From Massilia sp. (GTDB lineage: Bacteria; Pseudomonadota; Gammaproteobacteria; Burkholderiales; Burkholderiaceae_D), in the NCBI GenBank assembly GCA_003520365.1, contig DOUW01000378.1, positions 1-23,019 of the forward strand: a DNA stretch of 23,019 nucleotides, read 5' to 3'. Positions within the stretch are counted from its first letter, which is position 1, and every line of letters begins with the position of its first letter. The notes beneath the pieces were generated by a model. The model saw only the letters and a program-made list of their open reading frames with translations. It ran no database searches and was not told where the DNA came from. The translations under genes and the position numbers were made by a program. Below are positions 1-12,340 of the stretch, in pieces.

Positions 1-1
1 G

Positions 2-634
2 ACCGACCGCCTGATCGCCATGCTCGACGACTACCTGTCGCCGGAACGCATGGCCGAGATCGGCGGCGAGCGCAAGGCGAGTTCGCTTGCGCCGCGCGTG
101 CTGCTCGACGAAGCGGCGGCCCAGGTGCGTGCCGCCGGGCGCCTCGCCAGCGTCGAGACCGGCGAACTGCCGGCCGCGTTGCGCTGCGAGCCGGACGGCA
201 TGCGCCTGGCCCTGAAGATCCTGGTCGACAACGCGATTGCCTTTTCGCCCGCCAACACCGCCCTCGTCCTGCGCGGCCGGCTGGCCGCCAGCGGCATCGA
301 ACTGGCGGTGCGCGACCATGGTCCCGGTGTGCCGGACGACGAGCAGGTGCGCATCTTCGACAAGTTCTACCGCGGCCGCAATGCCGCAGGATTGCCGGGC
401 AGTGGCCTGGGGTTGTACATGGCGCGTTCCATCGTCGAGCACCACGGTGGACTGATCAATCTGGTGACGCCCCCCGGCGGCGGCGCGGAGTTCCGCATCT
501 GGCTGCCGGTGGCGGGGGCGGGCAAAGCGCTTGCGCAGCTTGAACCCAGCAGTGATAATCCCCCACACCTTCCGGGAACGGCCCCTGCCGGCACGACAGG
601 CACAAGTAAAACAAAGAACGTGGCCCACCCATGA
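2..634 (+). CDS. Sensor histidine kinase, C-terminal part (5' end outside window)
   Basis: The reading frame is open from base 2, so the gene begins upstream of the window; the ATG at 20 is internal. About 210 codons are visible and cover the end of the dimerisation region plus the HATPase_c domain. The ATP-binding boxes are readable: N box VDNAIAFSP near 226-252, G1 box DHGPGVP near 313-333, F box IFDKFYRG near 355-378, and G2 box GSGLGLYMARS near 400-432. In this family the domain binds ATP and phosphorylates a histidine on the kinase, then the partner regulator. After the domain there is a roughly 40-residue low-complexity Pro/Gly/Thr tail. The stop overlaps the start of the response regulator as ATGA, which indicates a translationally coupled two-component pair. 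The sensing domain and the phosphorylated histidine are not in view, so the stimulus cannot be guessed. Confidence 0.93.
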   Translation, partial: TDRLIAMLDDYLSPERMAEIGGERKASSLAPRVLLDEAAAQVRAAGRLASVETGELPAALRCEPDGMRLALKILVDNAIAFSPANTALVLRGRLAASGIELAVRDHGPGVPDDEQVRIFDKFYRGRNAAGLPGSGLGLYMARSIVEHHGGLINLVTPPGGGAEFRIWLPVAGAGKALAQLEPSSDNPPHLPGTAPAGTTGTSKTKNVAHP

Positions 635-1311
635 CGCAGATATTGATTGTTGAAGATAACGGCGACTATGCCGGCGACATGGCCGAGTTCCTGCGCGAAC
701 TCGACCATGAAGTCACCGTCGCCACCTCCGCCAGCGAAATGTGGGCGGCGCTCACGCGTACCCCGGCCGCCGTGGTGGTGCTGGACCTGGGCTTGCCCGA
801 CGAAGACGGTTTCACCGTGATTCCGCGCATGCGCCAGCTGTACCCCGAAATCGGCCTGCTGGTGCTGACCGGACGCGTCGCCTTCGACAACCGCATCCTC
901 GGCCTGCAGCTGGGCGCCGACCATTACCTGACCAAGCCGATCAAGTTCCCCGAACTGGCCGCCCACATCGAGGCCCTGGGCCGGCGCGTGCGTCCGAGCG
1001 AACCGGCGCCGCTGCCGAGCAAGTGGACGCTGCGCGTCAGCGCCCGCCAGCTCGAGCTCGGCGGCAAGGTGATCGATCTGACCGAAAAGGAATTTAACTT
1101 CCTGCACCTGCTGACCATCAACACCCGCCCGGTGCCGCGCGCGACCATCGTCGCCGGCATGGGAGGAGACGATCCCGATGCCAGCCGCCGCGTCGACATG
1201 CTGGTGTACCGTCTGCGCAAGAAGGCACGCACGGCCTTGGGGCAGGATCTGCCGCTGCGCAGCGCGTATGGCGAAGGGTATAGCCTGTCGGCGGGCTTCA
1301 CGCTGGCCTGA
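631..1311 (+). CDS. OmpR-type two-component response regulator
   Basis: 226 aa, the usual length for an OmpR/PhoB-family regulator. The N-terminal receiver domain (about residues 1-118) has the acidic pair E8/D9, the phospho-acceptor D52 in VVVLDLGLPDEDGF, the switch threonine T79 in LVLTGR and the conserved K101 in LTKPIKF. The C-terminal part (about 130-222) matches a winged-helix trans_reg_C DNA-binding domain, with LTEKEFNFLHLL and the recognition-helix region VDMLVYRLRKKA, ending in the typical GEGYSL hairpin. It starts within the stop codon of the upstream kinase (ATGA overlap), so the kinase is almost certainly its partner. By family it is a phosphorylation-controlled transcription factor acting in the cytoplasm. 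Its targets cannot be read from this window; no other gene here is obviously part of its regulon. Confidence 0.93.
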   Translation: MTQILIVEDNGDYAGDMAEFLRELDHEVTVATSASEMWAALTRTPAAVVVLDLGLPDEDGFTVIPRMRQLYPEIGLLVLTGRVAFDNRILGLQLGADHYLTKPIKFPELAAHIEALGRRVRPSEPAPLPSKWTLRVSARQLELGGKVIDLTEKEFNFLHLLTINTRPVPRATIVAGMGGDDPDASRRVDMLVYRLRKKARTALGQDLPLRSAYGEGYSLSAGFTLA

Positions 1312-1343
1312 CTTTTTCCCCTGGCGGCAACGTAACCGGCTTT

Positions 1344-1457
1344 GTAGGGTGGGTTCTTGAACCCACGCGGTACCGGCTCCGTTGTCGAAACGCTGTTCTG
1401 ACCTGCATAGGGTGAGACCGCGTGGGCTCGAGAGCCCACCCTACGAAATCGGGACAG
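1344..1457. repeat. REP-like inverted palindrome pair, unit 1 (BIME-like)
   Basis: The unit holds two imperfect palindromes facing each other. The first (1344-1366) begins GTAGGGTG and has an 8-bp stem, 1349-1356 with 1359-1366, around a TT loop. The second (1422-1444) has an 8-bp stem, 1422-1429 with 1432-1439, around GA, and ends CCACCCTAC. The linker is bounded by CACGCGGT (1364-1371) and ACCGCGTG (1417-1424), so the whole of 1344-1444 can fold as a long inverted repeat. The unit ends with a GGGACAG box (1451-1457). It lies in the 359-bp gene-free stretch 1312-1670, just upstream of a RAYT gene, the normal setting for REP/BIME elements. Confidence 0.82.
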
Positions 1458-1459
1458 TT

Positions 1460-1578
1460 GTAGGGTGGACACCTGTGTCCACGCGGTACTACGGTTCCGG
1501 TGTCGATAAGCTTTTCTGGCCCGCATACGGCGAGACCGCGTGGGCACAGGTGCCCACCCTACGAAATCGGGACAGAGT
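1460..1578. repeat. REP-like inverted palindrome pair, unit 2 (BIME-like)
   Basis: This is a diverged tandem copy of unit 1 with a period of about 116-118 bp. The first palindrome has stem 1465-1472 with 1475-1482 (GTGGACAC / GTGTCCAC) around CT. The second has stem 1540-1547 with 1550-1557 (GTGGGCAC / GTGCCCAC) around AG, followed by CCTACGAAATC and a GGGACAGAGT box at 1569-1578. Compared with unit 1, the stem bases differ but change on both arms together, so pairing is kept. The linker resembles that of unit 1 in its ends (GCGGTA and GAGACCGC) but is clearly diverged inside, so this is not a recent duplication. Confidence 0.8.
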
Positions 1579-1611
1579 CGAAGCGAATTTTTCGACGTGC
1601 TTGTAAAATCA

Positions 1612-1621
1612 GGGACAGAGT
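1612..1621 (+). repeat. GGGACAGAGT box upstream of the RAYT gene
   Basis: This is a third plus-orientation copy of the box that also ends each REP unit (1451-1457 and 1569-1578). It lies 49 bp upstream of the RAYT start codon. Inverted, degenerate relatives occur downstream of the gene at 2520-2531 and 2563-2583, so the boxes bracket the gene. They may mark the ends of the RAYT unit. The bracketing role is inference; the sequence match is direct. Confidence 0.5.
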
Positions 1622-1670
1622 AGGGGTGGGGCGTTAAAATACGCCATCCAAACCGCTTGTCTACCCTCCG

Positions 1671-2375
1671 ATGGCCCGCCAACCCCGCCTCATCCTCCCC
1701 AAGCAGCCGCACCACATCCTGCAGCGTGCCAACGACCCGCAACTGGTGTTCCGCGACGACGAAGACTACGCCCGTTTCCTCGGCTGGCTGAAGGAGGCGT
1801 CCCGGTTCTACAAGGTGGCGATCCACGCCTATGCCTTGCTGCCGACCCACCTGCACCTGCTGGCAACCCCGCCCGATGAGGACAGCCTGGCGGCGATGAT
1901 GCAAAAGCTCGGCCGTTTCTACGTTCCCTGGTACAACGCAAAATATGGCCGCTCGGGCGGGCTGTTCGAAGGACGCTTCCGCACGGCGGTGGTCGATACC
2001 GACAAACATTTTCTGATGTGCAGCCGCTTCATCGAGCTGGCGCCGACGCAGGCGGGGCAGGCGGCCGATCCGAAGGATTACGCCTGGTCGAGCTACGCCC
2101 ACCACGCCGGCCTGCGTCCCGATCCGGTCATCACCGACCACGCCTTGTTCTGGGAACTGGGCAACACGCCGTTCCAGCGCGAAGCCGCCTATACCGACCT
2201 GGTCCAGCAGGGCATCGGCGCCGACGAGCTGGCGCTGATCGCCGCTTCCGTCCAGAAAGGCCAGCCGCTCGGCACCGAAGCCTTCAAGCGCGAGCTGGAA
2301 CGCAAGACGCAGCGCCGCATCCTGCCGGCCAAGCGCGGCCGCCCCTTCAAGAAGCCGCAAGCCGACGCGGCTTGA
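1671..2375 (+). CDS. REP-associated transposase-like protein (RAYT / Y1_Tnp), catalytic Tyr apparently replaced by Phe
   Basis: 234 aa, uninterrupted. It has the layout of RAYT proteins, single-copy relatives of IS200/IS605 HUH transposases that act on REP palindromes: an N-terminal [17 protein letters not shown] motif, the metal-binding HxH as THLHLL (H60, H62), the middle block [21 protein letters not shown] (82-103), then DYAWSSY near 144-150. The family block usually written RYIELNPVRAG, which carries the nucleophilic tyrosine, reads [11 protein letters not shown] here, putting F120 (codon 2028-2030, TTC) in the tyrosine position. The usual QRGNNR motif is also changed to QRANDP (18-23). 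The basic C-terminus (KRGRPFKK) is typical. No Shine-Dalgarno sequence is obvious. The REP pairs lie immediately upstream. The protein may be inactive as a nuclease, repurposed for binding, or use another tyrosine such as Y84, Y88 or Y92. Family assignment is firm; activity is uncertain. Confidence 0.9.
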   Translation: MARQPRLILPKQPHHILQRANDPQLVFRDDEDYARFLGWLKEASRFYKVAIHAYALLPTHLHLLATPPDEDSLAAMMQKLGRFYVPWYNAKYGRSGGLFEGRFRTAVVDTDKHFLMCSRFIELAPTQAGQAADPKDYAWSSYAHHAGLRPDPVITDHALFWELGNTPFQREAAYTDLVQQGIGADELALIAASVQKGQPLGTEAFKRELERKTQRRILPAKRGRPFKKPQADAA

Positions 2376-2519
2376 TCCCTCCGGCGCGGTGCAAGGCCGC
2401 GCCTGCCTGGCATGGGCTTCACCTGCCCATACCGGACTGAGCTGTTCGCAATCTTCTGCCTTTCCGGCCTCATCCATACGAATAAATATCGCCCGGCTAT
2501 GGGCTTTTGAATGGCGATT

Positions 2520-2583
2520 GAGTCTGTCCCCAATTAAAGCATCGAGCGGTAAGTCATCCATTAATTTGACTCCGACCCTAATT
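2520..2583 (-). repeat. Two inverted, degenerate GGGACAGAGTC-type boxes downstream of the RAYT gene
   Basis: Read on the minus strand, 2520-2531 gives GGGGACAGACTC and 2563-2583 gives an AATTAGGGTCGGAGTCAAATT-like sequence. Both resemble the plus-strand GGGACAGAGT boxes upstream of the gene (1569-1578 and 1612-1621). The second copy ends only 7 bp before the candidate -35 of gltB. They are best seen as the right-hand counterpart of the upstream boxes; the second copy is weak. Confidence 0.42.
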
Positions 2584-2590
2584 GTTCTGC

Positions 2591-2619
2591 TTGATGCCTC
2601 TGCTGCATTGCACTATTCT
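2591..2619 (+). promoter_or_regulatory. Candidate sigma-70 promoter for gltBD
   Basis: TTGATG at 2591-2596 and TATTCT at 2614-2619 are separated by 17 bp. Each matches four of six consensus positions. It would start transcription near 2626 and leave a leader of about 33 nt before the gltB ATG, with the ribosome site GGAGAG at 2647-2652. This is a plausible promoter by spacing only; no regulator site is recognised. Confidence 0.4.
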
Positions 2620-2658
2620 CGGCCTTCAACCCCTGAAATAAGCTGTGGAGAGCCCTTC

Positions 2659-7380
<4,722 letters not shown>

Positions 7381-7486
7381 CACCAGCGGATCGCGCATCG
7401 TGACCGATGCGCCCCGTCCAACCAGCGCTAGCACAGCCGCGCAGAATACGACGCCGATCTTCGGCACGAATACAAGGAAAAACAGC

Positions 7487-8950
<1,464 letters not shown>

Positions 8951-8989
8951 AGCGCAGCCGGGTACCGCAGTCCGGTACCATAGTTCGAC

Positions 8990-9028
8990 ACAATAAAAGG
9001 GCGCACTGCGGGTGCGCCCTTTTATTGT
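8990..9028. terminator. Rho-independent terminator of gltBD (bidirectional)
   Basis: A perfect 17-bp stem, 8990-9006 paired with 9012-9028, encloses the loop TGCGG. The stem core is GGGCGCAC / GTGCGCCC. It is flanked by AAAA on the left and TTTT on the right, so it can work in both directions. It lies 40 bp after the gltD stop. A smaller 7-bp hairpin just before it (8961-8967 with 8973-8979, GGTACCG / CGGTACC) has no T tract. Confidence 0.93.
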
Positions 9029-9114
9029 TCTTAGCGACCTACACCAGCTCTTTCGCATGCAACGAAACAGGCGCTGGAAGACCGTACCGGCTGCTCGCGT
9101 CAATGCCGTCAATC

Positions 9115-9245
9115 TGTTCCAGTTGGATAGCTATATTGATTCAGTGCAATAAAAAGAAATGTTGTTGTATATGCATATCCCAAGAAAAACAATTACTTAC
9201 AACTTTAAATAGCTGACTCACGGGTTATTTGTGTTGTAATCATAC
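9115..9245. other. AT-rich island in the gltD-mlaF gap
   Basis: The stretch 9029-9336 holds no recognisable gene. Within it, 9115-9245 is far richer in A and T than the rest of the window. It contains the perfect palindrome ATATGCATAT (9169-9178) and an inverted repeat TTACAAC (9197-9203) / GTTGTAA (9233-9239). Such islands in GC-rich genomes often are promoter or nucleoid-protein sites. No regulator can be named. Confidence 0.45.
9213..9240 (+). promoter_or_regulatory. Candidate distal promoter of the mla operon
   Basis: CTGACT (9213-9218), a 16-bp spacer and TGTAAT (9235-9240) resemble a sigma-70 promoter. The -10 overlaps the right arm of the TTACAAC/GTTGTAA inverted repeat (9233-9239), so a protein binding that repeat would affect it. 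The leader would be about 90 nt. Support is only motif likeness. Confidence 0.3.
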
Positions 9246-9286
9246 GTCGTGGGCCTGGCCGAAATCGAGGTGGCTCAAGCGGCGGT

Positions 9287-9306
9287 TGCAGTTTCTGCAC
9301 TACAAT
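9287..9306 (+). promoter_or_regulatory. Candidate proximal -10 box and small dyad before mlaF
   Basis: TACAAT at 9301-9306 matches five of six -10 positions and would start transcription near 9313, about 24 nt before the GTG start. No good -35 lies at 16-18 bp spacing. A small dyad, TGCAG-TTT-CTGCA (9287-9299), abuts it and could be an operator or a coincidence. Confidence 0.3.
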
Positions 9307-9336
9307 ACGGGATTCTCTAAAACCGAATAACCCTTT

Positions 9337-10140
9337 GTGTCTAACCTTGTAGAAATACGCGATCTCGAGTTCGGCTACGGCGATCGAAAGATCCTGTCGA
9401 ACCTGCGCATGGACTTCCCGCGCGGCAAGCTAATTGCCGTCATGGGCGGGTCCGGTTGCGGCAAGACCACGGTGCTGCGCCTGATTGGCGGACAGATTCG
9501 TCCGCAGCGCGGAGAAGTGCGGGTCGGCGGCGAGGTCGTGCATCGATTGAATACCGAAGGCCTGTACCGCCTGCGCCGCCGCATGGGCATGCTGTTCCAG
9601 TTCGGCGCCCTGTTCAATGACCTGACCATCTTCGACAACGTCGCCTTCCCGCTGCGCGAGCATACCGACCTGTCCGAAGAGATGATCCGCGACCTGGTCC
9701 TGATGAAGCTCAACGCCGTCGGACTGCGCAATGCCTCGAAGCTGAAACCGCGCGAAATCTCGGGCGGCATGGGCCGCCGTGTCGCCGTCGCGCGCGCCAT
9801 TGCGCTCGATCCGGAACTGATCATGTACGACGAACCCTTCGCCGGCCTCGATCCGATCTCGATGGGCGTCACCGCCAACCTGATCCGCAACCTGAACGAC
9901 GCCCTCGGCTCGACCTCGATCCTGGTCTCGCACGACGTCAAGGAAACCTTCGCCATTGCCGATTACGTGTACTTCATGTCGGCCGGCAAGATCGTTGCCG
10001 AAGGTACGCCGGAAGAACTGCGCGTGTCGACCGATCCTTACGTGAAGCAGTTCGTGAATGCCGAGCCGGATGGCCCCGTGCCCTTCCATTATCCCGGCAA
10101 GTCGCTGGCCGAGGACCTGGGCCTGGAGGCGCAGGGATGA
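9337..10140 (+). CDS. mlaF: Phospholipid ABC transporter ATP-binding protein MlaF
   Basis: 267 aa. This is the cytoplasmic ATPase that drives MlaE in the MlaFEDB inner-membrane complex, which moves phospholipids between inner membrane and periplasm to keep outer-membrane asymmetry. Walker A is GGSGCGKTT (37-45, K43), the signature is ISGGMGRR (141-148), and Walker B is LIMYDEP with D165/E166, followed by the switch histidine in LVSHDVKE. The start is GTG at 9337 with no clear Shine-Dalgarno sequence; the next residues, SNLVEIRDLEFGYG, fit the family start, so a later start is unlikely. It overlaps mlaE by 4 bp (ATGA). The gene order and the MlaE and MCE partners downstream decide between MlaF and other Ttg2A-like ATPases. 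Confidence 0.94.
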   Translation: MSNLVEIRDLEFGYGDRKILSNLRMDFPRGKLIAVMGGSGCGKTTVLRLIGGQIRPQRGEVRVGGEVVHRLNTEGLYRLRRRMGMLFQFGALFNDLTIFDNVAFPLREHTDLSEEMIRDLVLMKLNAVGLRNASKLKPREISGGMGRRVAVARAIALDPELIMYDEPFAGLDPISMGVTANLIRNLNDALGSTSILVSHDVKETFAIADYVYFMSAGKIVAEGTPEELRVSTDPYVKQFVNAEPDGPVPFHYPGKSLAEDLGLEAQG

Positions 10141-10919
10141 TCCTGAATTTTCTTGCAAAGACTGGCGCCACCGTGCGCGAGTCGATCGAAAGCCTGGGCT
10201 TCGCCACGCGCGCCTTTTTCAACCTGCTGCGTTTTTCGCCGGGCGCCTTCCGTCGTCCGACCCTGATTTCCGAGCAGATCCATTTCATCGGCAATTACTC
10301 GCTCGTCATCACGATCGTCTCCGGCCTGTTTGTCGGCCTGGTGCTGGGCCTGCAGTTCTACGTCAACCTGATCCAGTTCGGCGCCGAGGAAAAGCTCGGC
10401 TCGCTGACGGCCCTGTCTCTGATCCGCGAACTCGGCCCGGTCGTGACGGCGCTGCTGTTCGCAGGCCGTGCCGGCACCTCGCTGACCGCCGAGATCGGCC
10501 TGATGAAGTCCAACGACGAGCTGTCGGCCATGGAAATGATGGCGGTCAATCCGGTGCAGCGCGTGCTGGCGCCCCGTTTCTGGGGCGGCGTGGTCGCCAT
10601 GCCGGTGCTGGCCGCCGTGTTCTCGGCCGTCGGCATCATGGGCAGCTACCTGGTCGCCGTGAAACTGCTCAGCCTGGATGAAGGCGCGTTCTGGTCGCAA
10701 ATGCAGGCCGGCGTGGACGTCCAGCGCGACGTGGTCAGCAGCATCATCAAGAGTTTCGTGTTCGGTGTCGCCGTGACGTTTACCGCCTTGTTCCAGGGTT
10801 ACCACGTGAAGCCGACGCCGGCCGACGTGGCGCGCGCCACCACCCGGACCGTGGTGATCGCGTCGCTGCTGGTGCTGGGACTGGACTTCGTCATGACCGC
10901 CCTGATGTTCACTCAATAA
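10137..10919 (+). CDS. mlaE: Phospholipid ABC transporter permease MlaE
   Basis: 260 aa, the usual length for the MlaE/Ttg2B permease family. It is an inner-membrane protein. After an amphipathic N-terminus (residues 1-45), hydrophobic segments appear near 50-75 (SLVITIVSGLFVGLVLGL), 95-110, 145-175 (VVAMPVLAAVFSAVGIMGSY), 200-220 and 235-258. The conserved block ELGPVVTALLFAGRAGTSLTAEIG (about 98-121) and the EMMAVNPVQR motif are hallmark sequences that contact the ATPase. It starts inside the stop codon of mlaF. It forms the membrane dimer on which the MlaD hexamer and MlaF/MlaB assemble. Confidence 0.95.
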   Translation: MILNFLAKTGATVRESIESLGFATRAFFNLLRFSPGAFRRPTLISEQIHFIGNYSLVITIVSGLFVGLVLGLQFYVNLIQFGAEEKLGSLTALSLIRELGPVVTALLFAGRAGTSLTAEIGLMKSNDELSAMEMMAVNPVQRVLAPRFWGGVVAMPVLAAVFSAVGIMGSYLVAVKLLSLDEGAFWSQMQAGVDVQRDVVSSIIKSFVFGVAVTFTALFQGYHVKPTPADVARATTRTVVIASLLVLGLDFVMTALMFTQ

Positions 10920-10968
10920 TATTGTTTGGTTTGGCCGCGCACAGACGGCCTGAATACTGGAAATTACT

Positions 10969-11442
10969 ATGCATCGCAAAATCATCGACATCTGGGTCGG
11001 CCTCTTTGTCCTGTTGGGCGCAGCCGCTGTCTTGTTCCTGGCCCTCCAGGCCGGAAACATGAGCTCGCTCTCGTTCAGCGATACGTATGCTGTCACCGGC
11101 AAGTTCGACAACATCGGTGGATTGAAACCGCAGGCGCCAGTCAAGAGCGCCGGTGTCGTGGTCGGTCGCGTGGGCGACATTACCTTCGACGATAAGACGT
11201 TCCAGGCGAATGTGCGTCTCGACCTGGACCAAAGCTATCACTTCCCGAAAGATTCGTCGCTCAAGATCCTGACCGCAGGTTTGCTGGGCGAGCAATACAT
11301 TGGCATCGAACCCGGCGGCGACACCAACAACCTCGTCGACGGTGATCGAATCAACCGTACGCAATCGGCAACCGTGCTGGAAGACCTGATCAACCAGTTC
11401 ATCTACAGCAAGGCTGCCGAAGGAAAGGATGGCAGCGAATAA
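10969..11442 (+). CDS. mlaD: MCE-domain phospholipid-binding protein MlaD
   Basis: 157 aa. It has a single N-terminal membrane anchor (about 8-28, WVGLFVLLGAAAVLFLALQ) and one periplasmic MCE domain (about 39-116) with the conserved stretch FDNIGGLKPQAPVKSAGVVVGRV and TAGLLGEQYIGIEPGG. In E. coli MlaD forms a hexameric ring with a hydrophobic lipid channel on top of MlaE. The C-terminal tail (SATVLEDLINQFIYSK) is the helix expected after the MCE domain. A 49-bp gap separates it from mlaE. Its stop overlaps the mlaA start by 1 bp, so they are probably co-translated. Confidence 0.95.
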   Translation: MHRKIIDIWVGLFVLLGAAAVLFLALQAGNMSSLSFSDTYAVTGKFDNIGGLKPQAPVKSAGVVVGRVGDITFDDKTFQANVRLDLDQSYHFPKDSSLKILTAGLLGEQYIGIEPGGDTNNLVDGDRINRTQSATVLEDLINQFIYSKAAEGKDGSE

Positions 11443-12248
11443 TGAAAAGCAAGAACATGACGACCCTGCCGCGCCTGAGCGGCCTGGCCCTGGCGGTAGC
11501 CGCCTGCGCCGTGCTGTCCGGCTGCGCCACGAGCAATCCGCAGGATCCGCTCGAGAAATTCAACCGGGCGAGCTTCGCCTTTAACGACACCATCGACCGT
11601 GTCGCCCTGAAGCCGGTCGCCACCGGTTACAAGAAGGTTACGCCGGGCTTCGTGCAGACCGGTGTCGGCAACTTCTTCGGCAACCTGTCGGATGCCTGGA
11701 GCGCCGTCAACAACCTGCTGCAAGGCAAGGGCGAAGCCGGCATGACCGATGTTACCCGTGTAGCATTGAACTCGACCTTCGGCATTCTTGGCCTGCTCGA
11801 CATCGCGTCGGAAGCTGGGTTGCAAAAACACAACGAAGACTTCGGCCAAACCCTCGGTTATTGGGGTGTTCCGTCGGGTCCCTTCTTGATGTTGCCGATT
11901 TTCGGCCCATCTACGATACGTGATACGGCTGCGTTGCCGGCTGACCGCTGGGGCGATCCCTGGAAGCGCAAGGATCCGCACAACTGGCGCAACATCGGCA
12001 GCGGCATCCGCGTCGTCGACCAGCGTGCTTCCCTGCTCGACGCATCGAACCTGATGGAAGAGGCTGCGCTGGACCGTTACGAATTCCTGCGCGACGGCTA
12101 CATGCAGCGCCGCCAGAGCCAGGTCTTCGACGGCAACGTGCCGCGCGCCGCGGACGAAACCGACGCGGACGATGCACCGACCACCAACACCCAGGTCGTG
12201 CCGGAACCGGTGTCGCCGCCGGCCAACCCGGCGCCCGAAAAACAGTAA
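11442..12248 (+). CDS. mlaA: Outer-membrane lipoprotein MlaA (VacJ), placed inside the mla operon
   Basis: 268 aa. It has a lipoprotein signal peptide with lipobox LSGC, so C28 should be the lipidated residue, and the next residues (ATSN) do not suggest inner-membrane retention. The VacJ/MlaA domain spans about 35-230, with DPLEKFNRASFAFND, the central hydrophobic helices and the conserved PFLMLPIFGPSTIRDT. MlaA sits in the outer membrane with a porin, removes misplaced phospholipids and hands them to MlaC. The tail from about 235 is acidic and proline-rich and probably disordered. An alternative start at 11457 would also leave a usable signal peptide. In E. coli mlaA is separate from mlaFEDCB; its place between mlaD and mlaC here is the arrangement known from other betaproteobacteria. 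Confidence 0.95.
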   Translation: MKSKNMTTLPRLSGLALAVAACAVLSGCATSNPQDPLEKFNRASFAFNDTIDRVALKPVATGYKKVTPGFVQTGVGNFFGNLSDAWSAVNNLLQGKGEAGMTDVTRVALNSTFGILGLLDIASEAGLQKHNEDFGQTLGYWGVPSGPFLMLPIFGPSTIRDTAALPADRWGDPWKRKDPHNWRNIGSGIRVVDQRASLLDASNLMEEAALDRYEFLRDGYMQRRQSQVFDGNVPRAADETDADDAPTTNTQVVPEPVSPPANPAPEKQ

Positions 12249-12340
12249 TTCACTCAGTCAGTTATCGAAGACGCCAGCTGGCGCCCGCATGAAGCGACTT
12301 CCCAGCCGGCACTTCCAACGAACAGAAAAGAGAGAGCCAT

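Larger units (their letters stand above)
1344..2583 (+). mobile_element. RAYT-REP locus (domesticated transposase plus its palindromes)
   Basis: The span runs from the first REP palindrome to the last inverted GACAG-type box and contains the RAYT gene. It sits between a two-component system and gltB with no target-site duplication that I can recognise, as expected for single-copy RAYT loci, which do not move like an insertion sequence. The boundaries are a judgement from where the repeats stop. The region 2376-2519 between the gene and the downstream boxes shows no gene or clear structure. Confidence 0.5.

Noticed and set aside
1344..1578. Possible CRISPR array because of regularly repeated palindromic units.
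   Set aside because: There are only two units, the repeats alternate in orientation, the spacers between are themselves similar to each other, and no cas gene is near. REP/BIME with RAYT explains it better.
924..2561. Minus-strand open frame of 545 codons across the response regulator, REP units and RAYT gene.
   Set aside because: It is opposite two real genes and crosses the palindromes; its translation resembles no family and repeats the palindromic DNA. The same applies to long minus-strand frames at 3193-4566, 7217-9112 and 15369-17027.
2389..2658. Upstream extension of gltB by 90 codons.
   Set aside because: It would bury the N-terminal catalytic cysteine far inside, has no family likeness, and crosses the repeat boxes; the ATG at 2659 has a good ribosome site.
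8961..8979. GGTACCG/CGGTACC hairpin after gltD as a separate terminator.
   Set aside because: It has no T tract and lies just before a far stronger 17-bp terminator hairpin.
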